Shown: piece by piece, positions 11,050 through 23,754 of the stretch | Layout: every line of letters begins with the position of its first letter | How positions within the stretch are numbered: position 1 is the first letter of the stretch | Assembly: GCA_951802195.1 (NCBI GenBank) | Contig: OX637624.1 | Coordinates: 1,411,656 to 1,475,655, forward strand | Source of the DNA: Tausonia pullulans | Lineage: Eukaryota > Basidiomycota > Tremellomycetes > Cystofilobasidiales > Mrakiaceae | Reading direction: 5' to 3' | Length of the DNA stretch: 64,000 bases | The notes under the pieces: generated by a model | The model's database searches: none | The model's input: only the letters and a program-made list of their open reading frames with translations | Told to the model about the DNA's origin: nothing | Made by a program: the position numbers and the translations under genes

Positions 11050-14038
11050 GAGCCAGTCCTCCTTCCTGTCTCTACGTCTCCCTCCTCTCGTTTCCCTCAA
11101 GCTCTCCATGCCTCCTTCTCCTCTTCAGCATCAGTAATGTGTCTTTTGGTTCTCACTTCCTCTTCGTGTAGCGCATGACGACATCCTCCTTTCTTGTGTA
11201 GTCTCTTGAGGAATACACCTTGCTTCACAACCTCCGCGATCGATCCGGGCTCATGTTCCTGATCTTCATCGGAAAGTGAGAGGTTGAGGGAGGATCAAGA
11301 GACGAGAGTGAAACATAAACGTGCGATGTGAGAAAGAAAGCCGGCCTGTCAATCAAGCTCAGAAACTGGGAACACTCAAGGCTGAGTATCGCGCTGAGCT
11401 CCGGCTGCGTTCAAAGCACGTTAGGCACAGGCGAAACGTCCTGTCGACCAGCATCTCTACTCGACGTCTCATAGCAAGTTCGCCCATATTCTCCTTGAAT
11501 TGAGAATTGCTCCTGAATGCAATCGGAAACTTAAGCTGTACAGTATGCGTTGATCTGACCTATATTTTTCCGGTTGTACAGGCCAACGCGCTGCGGATGT
11601 AGTGGTGTTGGACACCGCTAGGAGAAGATAAACGCCGCTCGATTGTCGTCGTTCCCTCTTCAAAGCTACAAGCATAAAAACTACATGCCCGCGGCTTGGA
11701 CGTGATGAATCCTGGATGTATACAACCGCCCTGCCCCAGGCCACCATCAGCCTTCCTTTCGCCTCGTTCCTCTCACTCCCCTCCTCTCCCCTCCTCTCCC
11801 CCGCCTCTCCCCCCCCCCTTTTCCCGTCCCTGGCTAACAGGCGAACTTGATAATCGCGCCTGACAATGCAACCAGAGATTGTGGCTCAATTACTACGTTG
11901 ATAAAAGCTTTTGGTAAGTTTAAATTGGGTATAGTGTGGTGACGTGGCGAGGTAAGGCGGGAGGCGAGAGTTCATCGCATTTCAGCGCGAATCCCCGACT
12001 GCTGTACTGGGACAGATACGGCGTAGTAGGGCTGTCGTCCGACCGCCCTCGACTTCAACGTTTTGCCCCGAGGTGTAACGAGACATATGCAGTAGACCAG
12101 AATCGCAACTCACGATTGTAAGACTGATCACTCTCGCGCAGAGAGAGCCGTCAACCTTCCACTGGTGTCGGCGATTTTCCCGCCCATTTTCCTTCAATAT
12201 TCTCTTCAGTGGCCCACTAGATGTGCTTCTTCATCTCTGAACTCGCGGACGAGCGCGCACCCTGGGCCCCTGCTCGCTCTCCAACTCCGGCTACCTTAGT
12301 TCGCTTGAGACCTGATCACATGGATTTGAGCTCCGTGGGATTACCATCCGACCGCTGGCCTGGCCGGGCTCCGCATGCCAGATGAGAAATGGGCACCCTT
12401 CTTTTTGGGTTTTGGGTAGAGGAAGGAAGAGAATGTCGGAGGGCCAGTGATGTCTTTGTCCCCTGTCGACTGTTTCCTTTCCTTTTCAATTCGCGTAGGT
12501 GGCGCACCGACGCCCCTTCTTCTCTTGATCGACACGCGCACCTTCTTCAATCGCTCGCTTCTGTGACGTTTAGAGCGAGCAAGATATCTGCCCGGCCTGC
12601 GGACCGCTGTCTAGCACGTATCCGTCTGTCGGTTCACTCCCTTCCGCTTTCCCTTCCTTGTTCTCGCACGTTGGAAGGACGACCCGACAACGGAAGATGT
12701 TCGGGACCCCCTAGCTACAAGACTGCCTCACAAACTTCGTTGTTCCCCGTTCTTCGAGTTTCGATTGCGGAGAAGTGATTGCCCCTCGGATCGTGTTAAA
12801 CTTGGACAACAGCGTCAACAAGGGCTGGATAGTCCTTTCGGCTCGTACGTAATCAATCCGAGCGCACAGCGGAGGACAACCAGCCAGCTCCAGTTCACTT
12901 TCCTTTTCTCGTCACTCCCCGACTACCTGCACGCGCGCCGCCGCTTTCGCTACGTCGCTCGCTCGCATCAACGGGCGTCAAGTTCTTGTGATACACTCTT
13001 TGCTTCCACAGAGGTCATGCTTTCTCGTTGCTGTGCTGCTTTGGGCCAACAAACTGCGGATCTATTCACGTCAACGACAAGGGTGTCTTCCTTCGGCCAA
13101 GGTGAGGGAGTCGCATGAACTTTGAGAGCAAGCGACCCACGAGGACCTGGTCGAAGCTGTCTCTGTTTTTGCAGCTCATCTTTGCCGAAGGTTCGTTCTC
13201 ATCCCGACAAGCTTCGTTTTCCTTCCTTCGCTCCGCCTTTCAGTTGCACCAGTTGCACATGAGGTCGCGCGAGTGGTCGGTTGGTCGTTGGCGGAGTGTT
13301 CTTACAGAAAAGAAGAGAGAGAAGGAAGAGATGGAAGGAGAGGAGATGAGACAGAGCGCGAGAGAGCCGAGTCCGGCTAATGAATCCGCAGATTGGTCGG
13401 AAACTGAGTACAGGACAGCGCCGAATTCGGACCTTAGACTTGACGGGCTTCTCTACCATAGCCAGCATGCCACCACCTTTCGATGGTATCGCTCTCTCCC
13501 CTCCCCTTCCCTCTCCCCCTCAGTGGTTTCACTGACAGAAGGAAAAAAAAAAAACCAAAAAAAACCAACGTGATGCCGCACGCACGGCCCGGAACGGGCC
13601 GTCTGCTACTCTACCTTGTCCTCTCTGTGGTTCTGTTTCCTGCTCACTCTTCCGCCCCATTATCCTGCCGTTTCGGAGGCTGAAACGGAGTTTGCCTTGC
13701 GCCCGGCCCCTCTGCCTATCCTCCTTCTTCCCCTCCTTTATTCCATTGTCTCTCAAGCCGTCAGTGTCGGCAACCCTCTCTCCCCTGAGTCTAGGCTCTT
13801 GGGGAGATCGACGGAGAATTGTGCGTTGTCTTCGACTTCCTTCCCTCAGGCTAAGGAGATCGTTCCTACCTTCTCTTCTCAAACGTTCACCTTCCATCGC
13901 TTCATCCTTCTCTCGCTCGCTCTTTGCCTCTTGCATCCCACGCGCGCGCCCTCAGCGGCGGACGTCGCTTCCCGTCTCCGGCATCCTCTTCCCTGCACGT
14001 CCTTCCCTCTCCCCCAGACTTTCCTTTAGATCCCGGCC
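11050..14038. other. 3-kb gene-poor interval
   Basis: No reading frame here looks like a conserved protein. It holds a pyrimidine-rich tract at about 11755-11825, a lower-GC stretch near 11480-11950, an A-rich run near 13540-13562 and long T/C-rich sequence from about 13600 to the next start codon. The last part is probably promoter and leader of the seven-helix gene. A non-coding transcript or a fast-evolving small gene cannot be excluded. Confidence 0.5.
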
Positions 14039-16300
14039 ATGTCCGTAGGCGGCCCTTTAGCAGCGTCGTCATCCTCTGTGCCTCTTCAGCCTCAGGTCTA
14101 CCCTCAGCCGGACTCGTACATCATCGCCTATTATGTCCTCCAGTTCTTCGGCTTTGTCTCGCTCACGATTCTGCTCGCGACGTTTGCGTTCGCAAAGACG
14201 ATCAAGCGAGACAAGACGCTCTGGAACTTGCTCGGCGTTTTCATCGCTGCTTCAATCTGCACGTCGCTAGTGTGAGTCTCTTGGACAGGATGGCAGTGAT
14301 TGAAGGAACGGAGCCGGATCGATTGCCTGCTGCTCTCTCGCCATGGGCTCCTGAGCGGGAAAGGCCGTTACCGCCATCAGGCCCTTGTCGGATTCGAAAC
14401 TGACCGACGAACTTTGGCTGATTGGAAACCCCGATGCCTTCCCCCTCCCTCTCGCAGGATGCTCTCCGGGACATTGCTGGATGACAAGAAGACCCCCTTT
14501 GGGCTGTGCCTCCTCAACGCCTCGCTTGTCATGGGAGGTAGCCCGGCGCTCTCGAGTGCTGCTCTCTCGGTTGTGCTCCGCGTGAGTTGTCGAATTCCTC
14601 GTCAATCTTGGCTGGGGCAGAAGGCCTGATGAACATAATTCCCTCTCCTTTCTTCCTTCCTCAGATCCTTCTCAAGATTCTCGCAGCCAAGGGCCGTTTC
14701 ATCCGTGTCTCCGACTCGACTGTATTCACCATCTTTCTCCTCGCCCTTCCCTGGACGTTCTGGGGAGCGCTCACTATTTGCGGAATTATTGTGCGATGCC
14801 GTCGTTTCAGGGAGTTCTAATTGTGTCGGAATGAACTCTTTTGCTGATCCTTCCCTCCTGACCCGACCATCACCAGAGCGGCCTGAAGGACCGCGCCAGG
14901 GTCCACAAGGCTATCTTCTACTGCGCGCTCCCTGACGACAGCCTCAACTCCGCTTCGACCGCAATCACTTGTGGGTCCCCTCACCTTGCTTTTATTGTCT
15001 TCTCCGCCCCGTGAAGAGTGAGCTGACAACCTTCTTCTTCCTTTCCCTGCCTTGAAGCGGTCACGGGAGGCTTGACGGTCCTCATCGGAAGTGAGTGCGG
15101 ATGGCCGGCCTCGATCTCTCTCTCTCCCTCTTGTCCGCAATTTCCCCGCCAGCGCATAGTTTGATACTCATTCCATTCTCCTCTTTCACCCCAGTCGCCA
15201 TTGCCATTCTCCTCATCCGACACTACGTCAAACTCCGCCGCATCATGCGGTCCAACAGCAGCTCCTCAGGCCACACCTCGGGCCAGCACTCGAGTCGGAA
15301 GGTCATCTTGAGGAACAAGGGCGAGATGTCCGGAGTCAACCTCGCCTTGACATTCCGAGTAGGACTCTATGTCTTATGCGTCCTCCTGGCGCTGGTGTGA
15401 GTGGCATCACTACTTCGTCGCTGAAACTCACCGCTAAGCTGTTTTCCCCCTTCCAGCGTCAGCGCGTTCACTATTGATAGTGAGTACGAGCATCCGTCGT
15501 CCCCTCTCCTTCTCGAACTTCGCCTGACCCCAGTCTTCATCTGTCCCAGACTTTACCTCCGTCATGGGAGACTTCGCCATCACTGCCATCGGTCCTTGCG
15601 TGTTTTTCATCTTTTCTTCGCAGCGTGAGCCTTTCCAGTCCACTTGCGTCCTCTCTGTACCGGGAGACTGACTTGGTTCACAGAGGATATCCTCCGCGCC
15701 TGGGGCATCCTTCGACCAGCGCCTCTCCCATCCATCCCCGAATCGACCCTCGTCGGTCGCCCCGACCGGGATCTCCCATTACCCGACGAGTCCTACCACC
15801 TCAAGCACCTCCCCGGCGGCAGCGACTCCCTCTTTTCAATGAAGGGCGTCTCCAGTTTCCCGCCAGCGTCTGACAGCGGCGGCGCCGACAGCAGCGTCAC
15901 TCAGCATGAGTGGAGCCAACGAGCCCACCGGTCCCTCGTCGGGACGGATCTCCTGCCCAACGGCCTCCTCTCACCGAGTCCTAACCACTCCGACAACTTT
16001 GGGTCGCCGGCCAACGCGATGACAACACCCATCGCCGACAAGTATGGCTCCCAGACCCAACTCCAGGGTCCACCGTCCATGACGGACGAGGAGGAGGAGG
16101 AGGAGGACGGCGGGCTCGACGGCGACCCCGACAACAGGGACAACGAGGTTGAGTCGTGGTGCGCTGGAACTCACTACCACTCCGACCTGCCCGCGCACCA
16201 CTATCTCGGCCGCCGGGTCCTTGTCTCGATCGTCCAGGAGCAGGTATGGGACCAGGCGCAGTCAGAGGACCTCGAGCAGGGAAGGCGAGCGTATCGCTAA
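14039..16300 (+). CDS. Seven-helix-type integral membrane protein, unknown function
   Basis: Spliced CDS with many short introns; start MSVGGPLAAS. The first segment after the start is YIIAYYVLQFFGFVSLTILL. Further hydrophobic segments are LLGVFIAASICTSLV, CLLNASLVMGGSPALSSAAL, TVFTIFLLALPWTFWGALTI, an LTVLIGIAIAILLI helix joined over an intron, FRVGLYVLCVLLALVVSAFTI and ITAIGPCVFFIFSSQ. The segment count and a long soluble acidic C-tail (DEEEEEEDGG near 16085) give a GPCR-like layout, but no family motif lets me name a ligand or role. The tail ends RRAYR at 16298. Hypothetical proteins of this kind are frequent in basidiomycetes. It converges on ATG4. Confidence 0.75.
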
Positions 16301-16746
16301 AATAGCAAGCTTTTCTCTCTTTTTGGGTTTGTCTTTGTTTGGTTCTCTTTTTTTTTCTCTCGTATTCCCTTTTCTCGGGTTGGTTCTGGATCTTGTCGTG
16401 CCATTGTTACGTTGAGATGATGTCTCCCTTCGCATTTGTATGTGCTCTCTCCTGTTCGTTTTCCCTCTGCCCTCTCCTTCTCATTGCTTGACGATGATGG
16501 CTCCTTCCTTCTATGCTGATACGTGGTGATGCAAGAGGATAGCACCATATGTCCATCTGCGCGGCAGATGAATTGCGCGAGGAGAAAAGAAACAAAGGTA
16601 AAATGGGGCAAAAGTACACGAGGAGTGAAAGGAGGAGAGCAGGAGAGCAAGAACACTGACAAAAGAGGGGGGGGGGGGGGGGGGGAGGAGGGAGAGAGAG
16701 AAAGAGAAAGAAGAATGATGAAAGCGAGAAGGAGCGGAAAATTAAA
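16301..16746. other. convergent intergenic region with G19 tract
   Basis: A 446-bp gap between the seven-helix gene and ATG4, both ending here. It contains T-rich sequence at 16310-16365 and a run of 19 G at 16667-16685 followed by a GA-rich stretch to about 16715. Probably two 3' UTRs back to back; no gene seen. Confidence 0.6.
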
Positions 16747-19700
16747 TCAGAAGTCGTCATCGTCGTCAAGCTGGAGAAGAGTCTCATCAGTTTGATCATG
16801 ACCTGCCTCGTCGCTCGCAAGCTCTCAGCTCAAGACTCACCATCGTGTTCCCTCTCAGGGTTGCCTCCGTCACGCCAGTCAAGCTCCTCCAACTGCTCCC
16901 CTTCCTTCTCGTGATGGTTGTCTGTGTCTCAGGCGTCCACGCTGCCGCGAGATGGTGGTGCAAGTCCCTCTCCTCCTCTCCACTGCTAGGAGGGCCACCT
17001 ATGATGCCGACCGGGGGTCGCTTTCCCTTGACGGGGCTACTCGGCGCTCGTTTCTTCTGGCCTCTCTCGCCGCCGTCACCTCGTCGGATGGCGGCCTGCC
17101 CGAAATCATCGAGGTCCTCGTCTTCTGTTGGACTCGGGAAGGGGAGCGAGGACTCCCGGCCTGAGGGTTCCCGTCTCGTCCGAGCGCAGGAGATGGAGGA
17201 GGCCACTGATGAGACGGACGAAACGGAGTTCGACTTGGCTCGGTTGGCGACAACAACGGGCGTTGTGGGAGGGGTAGTGTTGGTGGTGGGGGTGGAGTTC
17301 CTTGAGGCCGACGACAACGAGGGCAGCACCGTCACCGGCGGCGGCGGCGGCAGGGCTGGATCCGCCTTCGCTGGGGTCCTAATGAAGCCCTCTTCCGCTT
17401 CATCGCCGTCGTCCTGGCGCTGCTCCCCTTGCTCCTCTCCCTCTTCCTCAGCTGACCCTGAATCCAACCACTCCTCCTCACCCACAAGCTCAAACTCCGA
17501 CCCAAGCGACCTCGAGACGGCCGGCCGTTGCTCGGGCGTCCCTGGATTCGGTGGTGGTGGGACTGCACGAGGCGCGGCTGCGATAGGGGAGATGCGAATC
17601 CGTCGGGGTGAGGAGGCGGAGACTGAGTGTGGTGGGGACTGCTTCGTGGGGGAGGTGACGGAGGCGGTCGTCTTGGGCCACTGAGGAGGCGGCTGCTGAT
17701 GTTGGAGTTGGTGCTGTTGATGCAGGAGAATGGGGAAAGGCGAAGAGAGTGACGAGGAGGCGGACGCAGATGCGGAGGACGCCTGGAGCACCTCGATCCG
17801 ATCGTCGTCGTCGTCGTCGGTGGCGGGGTCCTCAAACCTCCGCGGACTGGCCGCGAAGGAGACGAAGGTGCCGCTCCCGCCGTGAGGGCCGGCAAGGGCT
17901 TCAATTGTCAAGTCTCCGTCGCCGTCATCGCCGTCGTTCACAAAGTTTGCGTCTGCGCTTGACGAGGAAGGAGTAGTAGCCGCCACCCCGGAGGACAACC
18001 CTACCACGGATCTCGAAGCGACCGACTCCGACCGCATCGATGCCCCATCTGGGTCCGTCTCTGAGAACGAGTCCAGACTGGGATCCTCGTCGTCCGATCC
18101 TCCACCACCCCAATGCGACGGCTCATCCGCCACACTGAACACCGCATTCGGCATGCTCCCGACGCGCGCGCAGAAGTCGAGCCACTCGCGCTCATCGCGG
18201 ATGAGGAAGCCGAGGAGCATAGAGGGGTCGAGGGAAGTGAACCGCATCTTGCGGACGGCGTCGCAGTGGAAGGTATGGAGGTGCGTGGATGGATAGGCGT
18301 CGGCGTACCATCGGAGGAGGGGGTCAACGATCGCTGGTGCCGGCAATGGCGTGGAAGGGGAGGGCGAGGAGGGAAGGGAGGCCGAGGCCGAGGAGGCGGA
18401 GACGGAAGAGATCGTTGTGGCGGAGGGAGTGTGGATAGATGAGGTAGAAGTGGCGAAGGCCGCCGAGTCATTGGGTGACGAGCCTGAGGACGGAGAAGTC
18501 GCCGGCGAGGGGGTCGTCGCCACCGCCGTGTCACCCTGGGAGGTAGAGACGGAGAGTCTCGTGGACTGCTGGCGCTCCGCTGCAGCCCGCTGCTCGAGCT
18601 CCTCGCGCGACGGCGGGACGCGGAGGGGCACAGCCGGCCGGGTGTGGTGAGGGTCGAGGTAGAAGAGCGAGTCGGCCTGGTAACCCAGGAAGTAGTAAGA
18701 TGAGTTGGGCCGACCGCCAGCGATGCCAACAGACTGGGGGAAAGTGAAGAGGTCCTGGAGGAGTAGACGATATTATCAGCCCGGAAAGTTGAAGAGATGA
18801 GTAAAAAAAAAAGGACGAACCTTCATTGTCTCATGATAGACCGGATTAACACCGTCGAGGCCGAGTCGAAGTCCGACAAGGATAAGAACGGGCCGACCGC
18901 CCCACTGCTTGGACATCGCCGCCGACGATGAGCCCGACGCAGAGGGCGGGTGGGACGCCGCAAGGACGTCGGACCGGAAGATGACGCTGTCGGCCGCGAG
19001 CGACACCGAGAGGCCCGCGAAGGGGTACGCCTCGGTCAGGTTCCTACAGATGACGAAATCTAATCAGCTCTTTGACCTAGGCTTTGCTAAAAACACAGGG
19101 ACGTGAAGCTCGACGCACCGGATCGCGCCAGCCGCTGTGCTAGGGCCGAACCACTCGCCGACGTCCTTGCCAAGCTGCTTGCCCACGAGCGCCATCCGAT
19201 GGACCGAGAACGGCGCGTACGGCGACGGATCGTCAAGGAACCACGAGAGGATCCGGGCATACGTCGCGTAAGCGAGGATTTCCTCCACCGACGAATTCGC
19301 TGTCGGTGACGTAGGGGGTTCCCGCCAATTCCGACCGAGGTGGACCCTCAGGAGACTGTTGGCGAGAAGGCTCTGCCCTGTTCGAAGCATGCACCCCCAC
19401 CCGGCGTCCGTCGTGGGTTGCTTGTCCTCACCCGAGCCGCCGCCGCCCTTGAGAAAGTTCCAGCCGGACTGGGACCGCGTGAGCGGGAGCCGCTGCTGAG
19501 CCTCAAGCGAGGCTGCGACGAACGAGGGGAGCGGGACGCCGTCCCGGTCAAAGAAGCTCGCGGGCGGGCTAAGGAGCGTTGGCGGGAGCTGGACGATCGG
19601 CGGGTACTGCGAGCGGTAGGTGCACCAGACCGAGCTCTGGAAGTCAGAGTAGACTGAGGGAACAGGAGGACAGGTCAGTTCCGGGGCAGGGCAAAGGGCG

Positions 19701-21224
19701 GACGAGAGAGATGGATCACTTACACTCTGCTGGCCATTTGAGCTCCTCTTTGCCCGTGCGACCCTTTCGGAGCGAAGGAGAGACCGTCTCTTCCGCGGCC
19801 GAGGCGAGAGAGAGTGTGGACGAGGCGAAGATGTTGGAGAACTTGCCGGGCGAGGCTGGAGTCGAGGATCGTGCCGTGGCCGATTTTCGCGAGGGGGAGA
19901 GCGTCTGATCGGTCGAAGGAGGGTCGTTGTCGTCCGAATCGAGTGAAGCCGGCCGGTAACCCTCGTGGAGCCTGCCCATAATCCAGATGCCCTCCTCCCT
20001 CCGATCGGGTTTAGCCTCCGAGTCCGTGAGATACCACATGATAGCGCTCTTGTCCCTCGCGGCTGTAATGATGGACCGCTGTCCCCTCGGAGGGCTCTGT
20101 GGTCCTTGGACGGACGAGACCTGGCTGGAGGGGCTCGACGAGGCGGACGCGCCGCCGCTTGGGAGGAAGCCTGAGAGCCAGCCGCCAAGTCGGGAGGGGA
20201 TCGCTGACGCCATGTCGCCGAGGCGCGTCTGGGAACCATTTGAGTGGGACGGATGCTGGTAGGGTGAGGGGTATGACCCGAGGGCGGCAGGAGGCGTTGA
20301 GCCATAAGATGTTGGACGATGCTGGGGCGTGGCCGTCTCTATTGCCGCCCACTGCTGGGGTGAGGAGGATGGCCGTCGGTGCGGGGAGGAGATCGAATTG
20401 CGGGCGGAGGGTGGCTCGATGACGATGGTGGGGTCTTGGGAGGCTGGTGCTTCTCCTCCCAGGGAGGATGCCGATACGGGCGAGATAGAGCGCCGCACGT
20501 TGGAACGGTGGCCTGGAGGAGGAAGAGGCAGGTTCTGATATACCGCCGGGGGATTTTCGACGTTGTGTCGTTGGAGGAGGCCTAGTTTGGACGTCCTCCG
20601 AACGAGTGTCTTGACCTTGGACGCCTTCTTCGGCGGCCGGGAGGGGGGTGAGAGAGGATGCTGGTCGACGGATGACGACGAGCCGTGGCGATAGGAGCCC
20701 GAGAGCGGAGACGCCTCGACCGTGGGCGCGAGCTGGCTGCTGCTGTTCGACGAAGCGTGCTGGGCGCTCGGTCGACGAACGCTGCTGGCGAACGAGCCAA
20801 CGGACTTGTCGCTGCTCTCGCTCCGCCTGCTCGTCTCCGTCACCGAGTCGCTCCCTGTCGAGCCTCGGCGACGGGAGGCTGAGAGGGAAGGCGGCGGTGC
20901 GGCGCTGCTGAAGCTGCTGGAAGAGGAACTCGTTGTCTTGTCCTTCCCGCGGCGAAGGAACTTGGGGAGCTTGGAATGATGATGGTGGTGGGAAGAACTG
21001 CCGGACGAAGAGGCCGTCGACGCGTTGGAGAGCGTCGACTTGAGGGAAGGCGGCGACTCGGAGTAGCGCGTTGTCGACCGGCCGGCCGGTGGGGGGAGCC
21101 GATAGGAGTTGGCACCAGCGGCGGCGGCGCTGGCCGGGAACGACGACGGCGGGGTGGACGCGTCAAGGAAAGACGATGACGACGACGAGGCGTGGTGGCC
21201 GCCGCAGCCCACTCCGTTGTGCAT
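16747..21224 (-). CDS. ATG4: Cysteine protease ATG4, very large form
   Basis: Spliced minus-strand CDS of roughly 1400 residues. ATG4 cleaves the Atg8 C-terminus before lipidation and removes Atg8 from lipid during autophagy, in the cytosol. A Ser-rich N-terminal region of about 490 residues precedes the peptidase core: [20 protein letters not shown], the catalytic Cys in [38 protein letters not shown] and the His/Asp box [11 protein letters not shown], then [17 protein letters not shown] and FSVADE. A disordered acidic Ser/Pro tail of about 400 residues follows. The last exon is my choice: a 58-bp intron (16783-16840, GTGAGT donor, AACTGAT branch) leads to [11 protein letters not shown] and TGA at 16747. 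Without it the frame stops at 16796. Fungal ATG4 usually has 400-550 residues, though long basidiomycete forms exist. Confidence 0.9.
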
Positions 21225-21932
21225 GCTGCGAAAAGACGACTAGAGGGCTCTCTTACGGCTGCCCGGGCGATGGGCCAGAAGGGCGAGCGAGCGAGGCTCT
21301 AGGGGGCGACGACGGGAAGGGCGAGAACCGAGCGCGACGGATGTAGGAGCGGGCGAGCACATGCGGCCAGTCAGCACCAGCAAGTTGAAGTGGAATCCCC
21401 CTCAACCGGGCTCCACGGCTGCGCGGACGCTTGCGCCGCTCGGGGCGAAGAGGAGATCTGAGTGCGGGCTTACGTATGGGAGAGTGCAGACAGCCCTCGA
21501 GAGCAAGTGAGGGAGGGGGAGACGAGTGACGGACGCGAGGCGAGCGTGGTGTGGGACTGTCCTGGCGCGGCGGAGGCGGAGGGGAGCGGGCTGGCTGGCT
21601 TGCTAGAGCCGGGTATCCGAGGACGAGCTATGTGTGTCTGTAAGGCGTCTGGATGGAGGTCCTGCGAGGATGGGGGGGGAGGCCGAGACCGGAGGGAAGA
21701 ACAGCTGGCGGGTGGACGAGACCAAGGTGAGCGCCGACTGGCGGTCGCCGCTCAACCCGCCGACTGCTGCCCATTGACGCAGCCGGCGCGCGACCGTGGG
21801 AACAGCAACCAAGGCACGCGGGCGTATCCACTTCCGTTTGCCCACTTGGCCACACTCAAACGTCCAGCGACTCACCCCACCACCAGCCCTTCTCCCTTCC
21901 TTCTCCCCTCTCCTCTCCGCATTCCAATCGCA
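21225..21932. promoter_or_regulatory. divergent promoter, ATG4 / TOM6-like gene
   Basis: About 700 bp between two divergent start codons. It is GC-rich with purine-rich runs (for example 21668-21710) and becomes C/T-rich just before the plus-strand start. No TATA box or gene is evident. Confidence 0.5.
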
Positions 21933-22543
21933 ATGTCCGGACGCCAGCCTGCCCGCTCGCCCGCGTCAGTCCCAGCCATGCCGCAAGCAGGCACCGGCTT
22001 CGGAGCGCCCGCTTGCCCGCTCTCTTCTTCGTTTCTCTAACTGACGTCGTCGGCCCCTCTCTATTCGCCTCCTCAGCGCCATCGCCCATGGCGTTGAGCA
22101 AACCGAGAACTTCCTCACCAACTTCTGGCGCACCCAGATCACCGCTCCGGACAAGCGCGAGGGCAACGTCATGTGAGTCGGCTCCTCGGCACTCGTCCTC
22201 GGCCTTCCGTCCTGGCCCGTCGTCTTCTCTCGCGTCAATTGGGGGGGGGGGGCAGCGGTGCGCTTTGGGCTGTTGCACGAGCCTGCCCTAGCCGACGGGT
22301 CTTTCCGGCGAGGATGCTAGTGCGAGGGACGAAGCCGCTGTGTCTGTCCGGCATATCGAACGGCGGCCTGCTGTTCCCTCACTCGGTCTCACCAACCAAC
22401 CTGTCGCTGAACCCTGACCCTGACACCTTTTTTGCTGTTCGACCATCACTTTGTTCAGGATTGCCGTCTCGACTTCGGTCTTCCTCGGAGCGATCCTCCT
22501 CACCCGGAACTTTGGTGACCTCCTCGTCCCCGCGTTCGCTTGA
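21933..22543 (+). CDS. Small tail-anchored mitochondrial protein, TOM6-like
   Basis: Three exons encode about 75 residues. Exon 1 starts MSGRQPARSPA; a junction near 22076 gives IAHGVEQTENFLTNFWRTQ; the last exon from about 22460 gives MIAVSTSVFLGAILLTRNF and ends DLLVPAFA, TGA at 22541. The layout is a basic N-terminus, a helical linker, one C-terminal hydrophobic helix and a short tail of the D-L/M-L-x-P type. This is the pattern of Tom6, a small subunit of the outer-membrane import pore. The match is by architecture and the short C-terminal motif only, so another small tail-anchored protein is possible. The second intron, about 285 bp, is long for this genome. Confidence 0.55.
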
Positions 22544-23754
22544 AAGATCGGTCGCAATCGGTGCGTTAGAGACCAAGTCGCGTCCGCGCATGTGTGTGCC
22601 GCTTGTGGTGAGAGGCCGAATACTGACTACCTCCGATCTCTTCTCACAGGATATAAAAATGTATTAGATACCCAGTCTTGTTTCAGTCAGCGCTCTCAGC
22701 TGGCACGCATCGAACGACGGCCCCACATTATGCATATCGGCGGTGGCCAGTGTTCCATCCAGCCGTTACACACGCACACACACACTCGCAGCTCCGCACC
22801 CGTTTCAGATGAGGAGCCTCGATCCGTGATGGGAGAGAGTGCTGCGGGGGATCTCCAGTCAGAATCACAAGGGCTGGAAGGCTGGTCAGTCTGGGATGTG
22901 GTTTGACGCTGTCCTTGCGAGGTCGCCCCACTTCGTCCCTGGTCTGGCTAGGCATATCTCATTGTTCCAATGGGCTCGGTCTCCACTGGGTGGTTGGATC
23001 GACCCTATTCAATACTGACGTTCTCAGTTGTATCCGCGGGGTTGATTATCGTCAGGCCGGCCGGCGGAAGACGAAAAGGGAAGGGAGAGGTCTGGGCTAG
23101 GTGGGGGGGAGGGGAGCGCCGTGCTGGCCTCCCAGAAATGCTGCTCAAGGTGAGCATCATCGTTCGCTTGAGATCGTATTGTCGCCTCTGATGAGCTGGC
23201 CGTTGACGCTCTCTTCTTGACCCGCAGCACGCCAAGGATGGAATTATACCAGCGCGCGACCGCCTGTCGCGAACCCTTGGCCGGGTTTTTTTTTGACCCG
23301 GCACTCACCTGATGTGAAGGGGGGAGGGAGGCGTGGCATCGGCCATGGAAAAGGCCGGATATGGAAGTGGGAGAGCGATGTGGGGTGGGGCCAGGGAGAA
23401 GTAGCCCTGTGCCGCTGATTCGAGGGCGAAAAGAGTGCAGAGCATGATCCGTTTAGACGAGCTTCTCAACAAGCGCAGGACGGGCCGAGAGAGCAGAGAC
23501 AGACATGTGTTGGGTGGATGGCCCTGGAGATAGCGAGCGAAAGAGACCGCCTCGAATCGAGGAAAAGGCACCACTAGTCAATTGACCGCCAACCGCGACC
23601 AGCCTCGACCTGCGCGCCTCGCCCGCACATACATACATACACGTCTCTTTGCACGCCCGCCTCCCTTGCTACCCCTCTCCGTGGGTTGCCCCGTTCCACG
23701 GAAACGCGTCTGCATGGCCCATCCTGATTCTTTTTCTTTTCTACCAGCCCTGCG
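22544..23754. other. intergenic, microsatellite and weak small reading frames
   Basis: A 1.2-kb gap before RCO1. It contains a CA-rich microsatellite at about 22768-22787 and a T9 run at 23286-23294. Small open frames exist on both strands; the only one with plausible splice signals is listed separately. The last 150 bp are C/T-rich and probably the RCO1 leader. Confidence 0.45.
22970..23296 (+). CDS. possible small spliced ORF with one hydrophobic segment
   Basis: Tentative. From an ATG at 22970 the frame encodes a hydrophobic stretch (PYSILTFSVVSAGLIIV), a Gly/Arg-rich segment and LPEMLLK. A GTGAGC donor then follows at about 23151 and a ttgacccgcag acceptor at 23227, with a ctgat branch-like element between. 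The joined second exon reads HAKDGIIPARDRLSRTL and stops at 23294 after a T-run. I recognise no family. Long minus-strand frames overlap it, so it may be chance. Confidence 0.2.

Noticed and set aside
13115-13573. Plus-strand reading frame of 152 codons as a gene
   Set aside because: No conserved character, ends in an A-rich run, and overlaps equally long frames on the other strand; likely chance.
23024-23574. A minus-strand small gene starting MADATPPSPLHI or MVPFPRFEAV
   Set aside because: Frames are open and a GTGAGT donor exists, but no acceptor gives a protein-like continuation, and the plus strand has equally good signals here.
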